Assembly (NCBI RefSeq): GCF_018446385.1
Contig: NC_055996.1
Span: forward strand, 127,892,532-127,956,531
Source of the DNA: Zingiber officinale
Taxonomy: Eukaryota > Streptophyta > Magnoliopsida > Zingiberales > Zingiberaceae
Direction: 5' to 3'
Length of the DNA: 64,000 nucleotides
Positions 58,871-64,000 of this stretch are shown here, piece by piece. Numbering within the stretch: the stretch's first letter is position 1; every line of letters begins with the position of its first letter. The notes beneath the pieces are model-generated. The model did not search any database. It was not told the DNA's origin and saw only the letters and a program-made list of their open reading frames with translations. The translations under genes and the position numbers were made by a program.

Positions 58871-60818
58871 GGAGCCTGATGTGATGCATGCATTGGACAC
58901 ATATCAAAGACGCACAGCGGAAGACAATAATTCTAAATTATTACATACACACCTCACATGCCTCTAGGATACACACGTGTCAGGCATAATTGTATAATAA
59001 AATTTTACAACAATAAGTTATACTTGCGAGTTCATTATCGAACTTTGTAAATAGTGTTTGCTAGTCTTACAAGGCTAACCTCCATCGGAATCAATGAGCA
59101 AGCCTAACAAGGTTTCCTTTTACTCGTATCTACGCTGAGTTATCCTCGAGGTGACTTCACTGAATCACGAGTCATGTCTCCATCTTCGGTACTAGCCGAT
59201 GATCAGAGTCGAAATGATATGAGAGAGGGATCATGGCTCAATTTGTACTCGACGTCAATGGCAACCAAGCAGCACAAATCAACTAGTGGTAACAAAGGTT
59301 GTTGCTGCTGTCCGAAGCCTAAAATCTTGCTGCCAACAAGGAGCAGCGAATCCAACAGTGGCTGTGTTCTGGCAATAACAATTGCTTGCTAGAATAGTGA
59401 TTTGGCCAATGGAACAAGGCTGCTGGGCGGCGAAAAGGATGGTCCGAACATCTCCTTCAGCCAGCGGGAGCAGGAGCTTCAACCGGCCGTAGCCACAAAA
59501 AGGTTGGGTGACAGTAGCTTTTGTTGGAACAAAATTTCCAACGAGACAGCACCTTCCGCAGAACTGCCGACAATGACGGAACAGGAGGTTCATTGGCATT
59601 AGCAACACTTTGTTGTGACCAGAGCAAGGAAGTCGACCGATGTCCAATGGGCCGGGCCACAGCCAAGGGTAGCAACAGAGACTAAACAACACCCGCTGTT
59701 GTTCAGCGGTTGCCCGGATGTCTGCCAGCTGAGTAGGGATGACAATTTCATTCGAATCCGATGGAAGATCCGACATCCGATCCGAATGGAGAAGGGTATG
59801 GAGGGACTATCAATACCCGATACCCGACCCGAATACCCGATTAAATAATATATATACGTATATTAAAGAAAATTTTCTTTTTCTAAAATCAACTTACTAT
59901 TTTTTGTTGATATTAGTAGGAGACTATATAGATGTTTAATCTATTTTTTAATTATATATATAATTTAATAGGATGTTAATTTTAATATGTTTTTGTTGAA
60001 TGATAATAGTTCGATAGAAAGAAGAAAAATTATATGTATAGAAGATATCCGATCCTTTAATAGGTATGAGTATATCCATTGGATATCCTATACCCGATGG
60101 GTATGGGTACGAAAGATATAGAATTCGACCCGAATCCGACCCATTGTCATCCTTACAGCTGAGGCAGTGGTTGTCGTCTGGAGAGGCCGGCGGCAACAGG
60201 TGCACCAACGGTGCAAATGAGAACCTTTTTCCTAACCAACTTGATTTAAAATCAAATCATCATTAATTAAAAACAAACTAATTTGGTTCAATTCATCTTC
60301 AAAAGATGTGGCTCATTCGCGTTTCCATTACATCAAACTCTTCATATTTTCCCTTCGTTTGGTTCAACCAAACTCATTCTCTCTCGATCTAAGAATCTAA
60401 TTTTCAAACTCATTTTATCTCTCTCGGATAAACTCATAGTGCATATGATATTATAGGTTCATGATTTATGTTGGTCGTCCATAATTAACCTTTAATTATA
60501 TATCGATCATAAATGACACCTAGTAGTGCATCATGATCCCCAATTAATTGAAAAATCATAGTTTATTCCAAAACAACTTCTAAACTCTTTAGCAACTACA
60601 TTGAGTCGTGCATTGTTCCTTTCACTCATCTTATACCTACTTGGTTCAGGATATGATTTATGTGTCAATCTCTACTAGGCTATGTCACACCTAATCCAAG
60701 TAATACTTCCTCATCCTATAGATTCAAATTACTCATATATGTATTCAAGAGTATCATGCTTTTAACATGTGATTCTTTGGATACAAATTTTTGAGTAATA
60801 ATCATAATAAGTGGTCAT
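58871..60818. other. Repeat-like noncoding DNA around a hAT MITE
   Basis: The text resembles reversed LTR DNA (CACAGCGGAAGACAATAATTC near 58910; TAGTGCATCATGATCCC near 60530), but no pair, terminal duplication or ORF supports a named element. 59240-59720 is less AT-rich and has only chance frames. Confidence 0.35.
59734..60155. mobile_element. hAT MITE, 422 bp
   Basis: Perfect 8-bp duplication CAGCTGAG (59726-59733 and 60156-60163). The termini TAGGGATGACAAT and ATTGTCATCCTTA are inverted, and the subterminal CGGGTCGGATTC-type text is also inverted. No ORF of note. Confidence 0.92.
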
Positions 60819-61352
60819 TATAAGTACCCCATGGTACTTTTGATATGATCAACCAAGTCAAGTTAGGTCCTGTTGTGGTTTGATGCCCTATGTCTGAATG
60901 TGCAGGAACTTTGGAGCATAGGAGGTTGATCGAAAGACACAGCTAACGAGAAGGACGACACGGGAGAGAGCCGACGGGCTCGGTGTGTCTGAGGGACGAG
61001 GCGCTGCGAAAGAGTACACTAGTGGACGAGAAGATGGCGCTTGACGTTTTCGAAGGACGAGAAACTGAAACGAAATATTGCTCGAGAAGGCCGGAAAATG
61101 AGTTCGGGTGAGCTTTACTCCGTATGGCCAAAATCACCCAAATGAGCGAAGTTGGAGCGGAAGACCTGGACGAAAAGTCAACTTCATGTTGATTGGAGTC
61201 CGAGCGCTCGGAGCTATTCCGAGCGCCCGGAGCTACTCCAGGCTCCCGGAGCTACTCCGAGTGCCCGGATCGGCTTGGTTTAGCTGGGGCGCCTTGGTGA
61301 CGCGTCCCTGTGCGAAAGCGATCCGGGCACCTAGAACCCCTCCAGACACCCG

Positions 61353-62416
61353 TGTTGGAGCAATCCCAATGGTCCGTGCGACCATGTGTTTTGGTGTTTG
61401 GACAAAGGGTTTAAGTTAGGTTCACCCTTGTATTTGATATGTATATTTGAGTTGTGCAGGTTTACAGGATACACATGTAACTCAGGTTGATGGCTTCGGG
61501 TCCGGTGAAGGATGGAGCATCCGAGGGACCGTGGACAAGGCAGCGAGGACAAGGGCCGAGGGAAGCGACTTCGAGGCATACGCGAAGGATGATATTGGGA
61601 CGAGCCGCGGGCTTGAATGCATCCGAGGGACGAGAGCCAAAGGAAGTAGGCTTGAAGGCAAGAAGTCAATGCTGCAAAGAAGCATCAAGTGAGTCATAAG
61701 GGTGAGGGTATGAGTGCACAAGAGATTGTACTCGGAGTAAAATCCTAGTTTCAGGGTTTTACTATAGCAGTACTGTAGCAGTCGACTGATGCAGTCGACT
61801 GGGTGTGAACAGAATAGTTCTGTTCGTTCGGTCAGTGTGGATCAGTCGACTGCATGTTTTAGCAGTCAATTGCACCAGTCGACTGCAAGTTTTAGCAGTC
61901 GACTGGTATCGAGCCGTAAGGATATAACGGTCGAATTTCCACAGAGGGCAGTCGACTGCATGTTTTGGCAGTCGACTGGTAGGCGGGATTTTCAACTCGT
62001 GGCCTATAAAACCAAAGCTTGGGAGCTTGGTTATAGTTGACGGAATTGAGGTCGTTAATCTCTATTAGTAGTCTACCTGTGCCCTAGCTTGTAAAGAGTC
62101 CTTGGTGAGGATTGTGGTGAAATTTCTCCACCCACAAGGAGCTACGTGAGCTAGCCGGAGGTCTTCCAGGGAGTAATCCACCGACGGATAGCGATCGCCC
62201 ACCTCAAGGACACGCCGTGGAGTAGGAGCTTTATCTCAGAACCACGTAAATGATCGTGTAGCTTGGTTTGCATTCTTTCTTGTCTTTAGTTTAATTTCCT
62301 TTAGCTTGTTTGTTTTGTATATTCCGCTGCACATACTAACAAGTGTAGGAAGATCAATCGATTTGGGGGCGCCGTCTATCCAACCCCCCTTCAAGCCGGC
62401 CGACCGATCCCCTACA
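61353..62416 (+). mobile_element. G2: solo LTR inside C2 5' LTR
   Basis: Starts TGTTGGAGCAATCCC, ends CCCCTACA, and is flanked by ACCCG (61348-61352 and 62417-62421). Collinear with G1. TATA GCCTATAAAACC near 62003. Confidence 0.92.
61768..61985 (+). repeat. CAGTCGACTG palindrome cluster in G2
   Basis: Seven exact CAGTCGACTG words within about 215 bases, ending about 20 bases before the TATA box. G1 has two exact copies and several one- or two-base variants in the same place. Confidence 0.93.
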
Positions 62417-62807
62417 ACCCGGACCAAAGATTTTATCCAGATCCGTTGCAACGCGATCCGTTGCAATGTGGATAAAGTTTTATCCACGTCCATGCTCTTA
62501 GAACCCTTCCAGGTACCCCGATCAGGGCTATAAATATAACCCTGATCCCAATAGCTAAAAACAACACTTCTTCTCCGTCCGAAGGAGACTTTAGTGGGCT
62601 TTCAAATGTTTTGGATTAGCAATCTTCTGATTGCAAATCAAGTAAAATCTCTGTGCATTTTTCTCTTGTTAATTTACTTGTTATTTCCTTTTTTGTACAA
62701 GTGTTTATGTTGATAAAGTTATAAGTCAAGAAAGGTGTTCATCTTTTGATTTCAAGCTATTCACCCCCCCCCCCCCCTCCTCTAGCTAGCCACAAGGGAC
62801 CAACAAG

Positions 62808-62820
62808 TGATATCAGAGCC
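62808..62820 (+). other. Primer binding site of C2
   Basis: TGATATCAGAGCC two bases after the LTR, one change from the usual initiator-Met site. Confidence 0.8.
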
Positions 62821-62862
62821 CAACCACTTCAAGAGGAGTAATCGCCGATTGAAGCATAAGAG

Positions 62863-64000
62863 ATGGCCGAACTGAGTATCTACTCACCGAAGTTCGAGGG
62901 GGAATTTGTGAACTAGAAAAATAAGATGGAGGTATTTTTTTAAAACAGATTTTGAATTATTGATTATTATGAAATATGATTTTACAACACCGAAGGATAA
63001 AGAAGAATATCAGTGGACAAAGAAGGAGCAAGCCAACTTTGTAGCAAACGGCAAGGCAAAGTTCCATCTGACGAGCTTTTTACTGCCATAAGAAGGCAAC
63101 CGGATCGGAGCCTATGAGTCAATCAAGGAGCTTTAGGAGAAATTTCTGGAACTACACTAAGGGACTTCGGAGGCAAAAGTCACGAGACGGGACCTACTCC
63201 GGAACCATATCAGCAACCTCCAGTTAGAAGAAGGCGAAACCGTCGCACACCTTCACTCAAGGATCAAGGAACTCATCACCAGACTTATGAATCTCAGAGA
63301 AAAGGTAACCAACCGAGATTCGCTAAGGTGCGCGCTTAACGCATTTCCTAGGACTCTCGAATGGTCAACCTTAGTAAATGCATATTACATCTCTAAGTAT
63401 TTAGAAGTAAGTACACTAGAAGAATTATTTTCAACACTTGAAGTGCATGAAACTAGATGTGCATATCTAAAAAAGGAGCTCAGGCACAACATTGCTTTAA
63501 AGGCAAAAATCGACGAACCAGAGTCTGAAACATACCTTGACGATGACAAAGCAACATTCATGGTAAGAAAGTTCAAAAAGTTCTTTAAAACTAATAACTT
63601 CAATCAGGTGCAGGGTAAAAGAAGGAAAAGAAAGGTAAGATGCTACCACTACAATGAACAAGGGCACGTGAAAGACAACTGCTCAAAATTGAAGAGCAAG
63701 GATAAGGACAAGGATAAGAGCAAGGATAAAAGACCAACCTAGAAAAGGTACAAGAACCTAAAAGTGACATGGGATGAAACTTCATCAGAATCAAAAATCG
63801 AAGTCTACACCGGACTTGTGCTGATGGCAAGTTACCAAGAAGAAGAAGTTGAAACAAGCTCTTCCGAAATGAGTATCGAAAGTATCGATGAAGGGGGAGC
63901 AACATCAGAGGAAAGTATCTCTACAGGGGGAGCATCAGAAATTGACAAGGTAAGTCAGGTACGGTCTCTACCTCCTAACCAGTTATTTAAGTTTATAAAA
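62863..64000 (+). pseudogene. Element C2 gag, broken and cut by window end
   Basis: Starts ATG at 62863 (MAELSIYSPKFEG). An in-frame TAG follows at the expected Trp of a gag N-terminus, then further stops and a shift in the next 250 bases. From 63287 the frame is open to 63742: the UBN2-type gag segment (NAFPRTLEWSTLVNAYYISK), basic linker and a knuckle with His for Cys (CYHYNEQGHVKDNC). After a stop the frame resumes with MASYQEEEVETSSSE and SQVRSLPPNQLFKF, the acidic segment that precedes the coiled coil in C1. Not functional as read. Confidence 0.82.

Larger units (their letters stand above)
60819..62805 (+). repeat. Element C2 5' LTR (contains G2)
   Basis: Matches the C1 LTR in order and ends GGGACCAACA. 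TATA box GGCTATAAATATAACC near 62527-62542. The palindrome zone (61200-61275) uses GAGCGCTC and GGAGCTACTCC. A 14-base C-tract is at 62764-62777. Confidence 0.82.
60819..64000 (+). mobile_element. Element C2: gag-only Copia-type element, 5' part
   Basis: 5' LTR, primer site and gag of the same family as C1, cut by the window end. The LTR start is eroded (TATAAGTACCCC in place of TGTTGGACCCC), so the left edge is within about 10 bases. Without G2 the LTR is about 0.92 kb. Confidence 0.82.

Noticed and set aside
59279..59776. 165-codon minus-strand ORF
   Set aside because: No recognisable domain, Cys-rich by composition, overlaps a MITE border; likely chance.
1..64000. CRISPR arrays, bacterial operons or phage genes
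   Set aside because: Tandem repeats lack unique spacers of constant length, and the genes and introns are plant nuclear.
1..64000. tRNA or rRNA genes
   Set aside because: Only primer-site fragments complementary to initiator tRNA were seen; no full cloverleaf or rRNA was recognised by eye.

Overview
The window is nuclear DNA of a flowering plant: intron-containing NAC and thioredoxin-like genes lie in a deep layer of nested LTR retrotransposons. The NAC and thioredoxin protein sequences and the retroelement types suggest a repeat-rich monocot, possibly Zingiberales, but the sequence alone does not prove the species. I can support only three intact host genes: a SNAC1/ATAF-type NAC factor (37807-38758, minus), a NAC087/NAC100-type NAC factor (49209-50170, plus) and an ACHT-type chloroplast thioredoxin (56871-58071, plus). 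Nearly everything else is mobile DNA.

Layout. 1-8603: a young Copia element (A, minus) cut by the window start, inserted into the gag of an older gag-only element (C1, 8604-17741). The 3' LTR of C1 (about 0.9 kb net) carries two independent 2.4-kb solo LTRs of one family (B1, B2), and B1 itself carries a solo LTR (F). 17742-22900: broken Ty3/Gypsy gag-protease (minus), then Gypsy-type LTR DNA with a 109-bp tandem array and a reversed solo LTR (H). 24267-31935: a complete but dead Copia element (D, plus) with solo LTR E inside its 5' LTR. Next to it is a Gypsy-type solo LTR (J) that shares the same 5-bp target site; a sister solo LTR (K) lies at 39571-40386. 33240-34727: decayed LTR L. 40714-48320: LTR G1, a CACTA-like element, a TRIM, a small LTR element with PBS (M) carrying a hAT-like MITE, and a second TRIM-like copy. 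51260-53040: CACTA-like DNA made of long fold-back units. 58600-60155: Gypsy RNase H remnant and a hAT MITE. 60819-64000: second gag-only element (C2) with solo LTR G2 inside its 5' LTR.

Target-site duplications were found by eye for B1, B2 (4/5), F, H, D, E, J, K (4/5), G2 and both MITEs, so the nesting order is well supported. Two patterns stand out. First, many LTRs carry, upstream of their TATA box, a cluster of one short palindromic word that is homogeneous within a copy but different between related families. Second, the leader of element A has two hairpins with an identical loop and different, compensating stems. The host genes do not form a pathway; they are unlinked functions separated by transposons.
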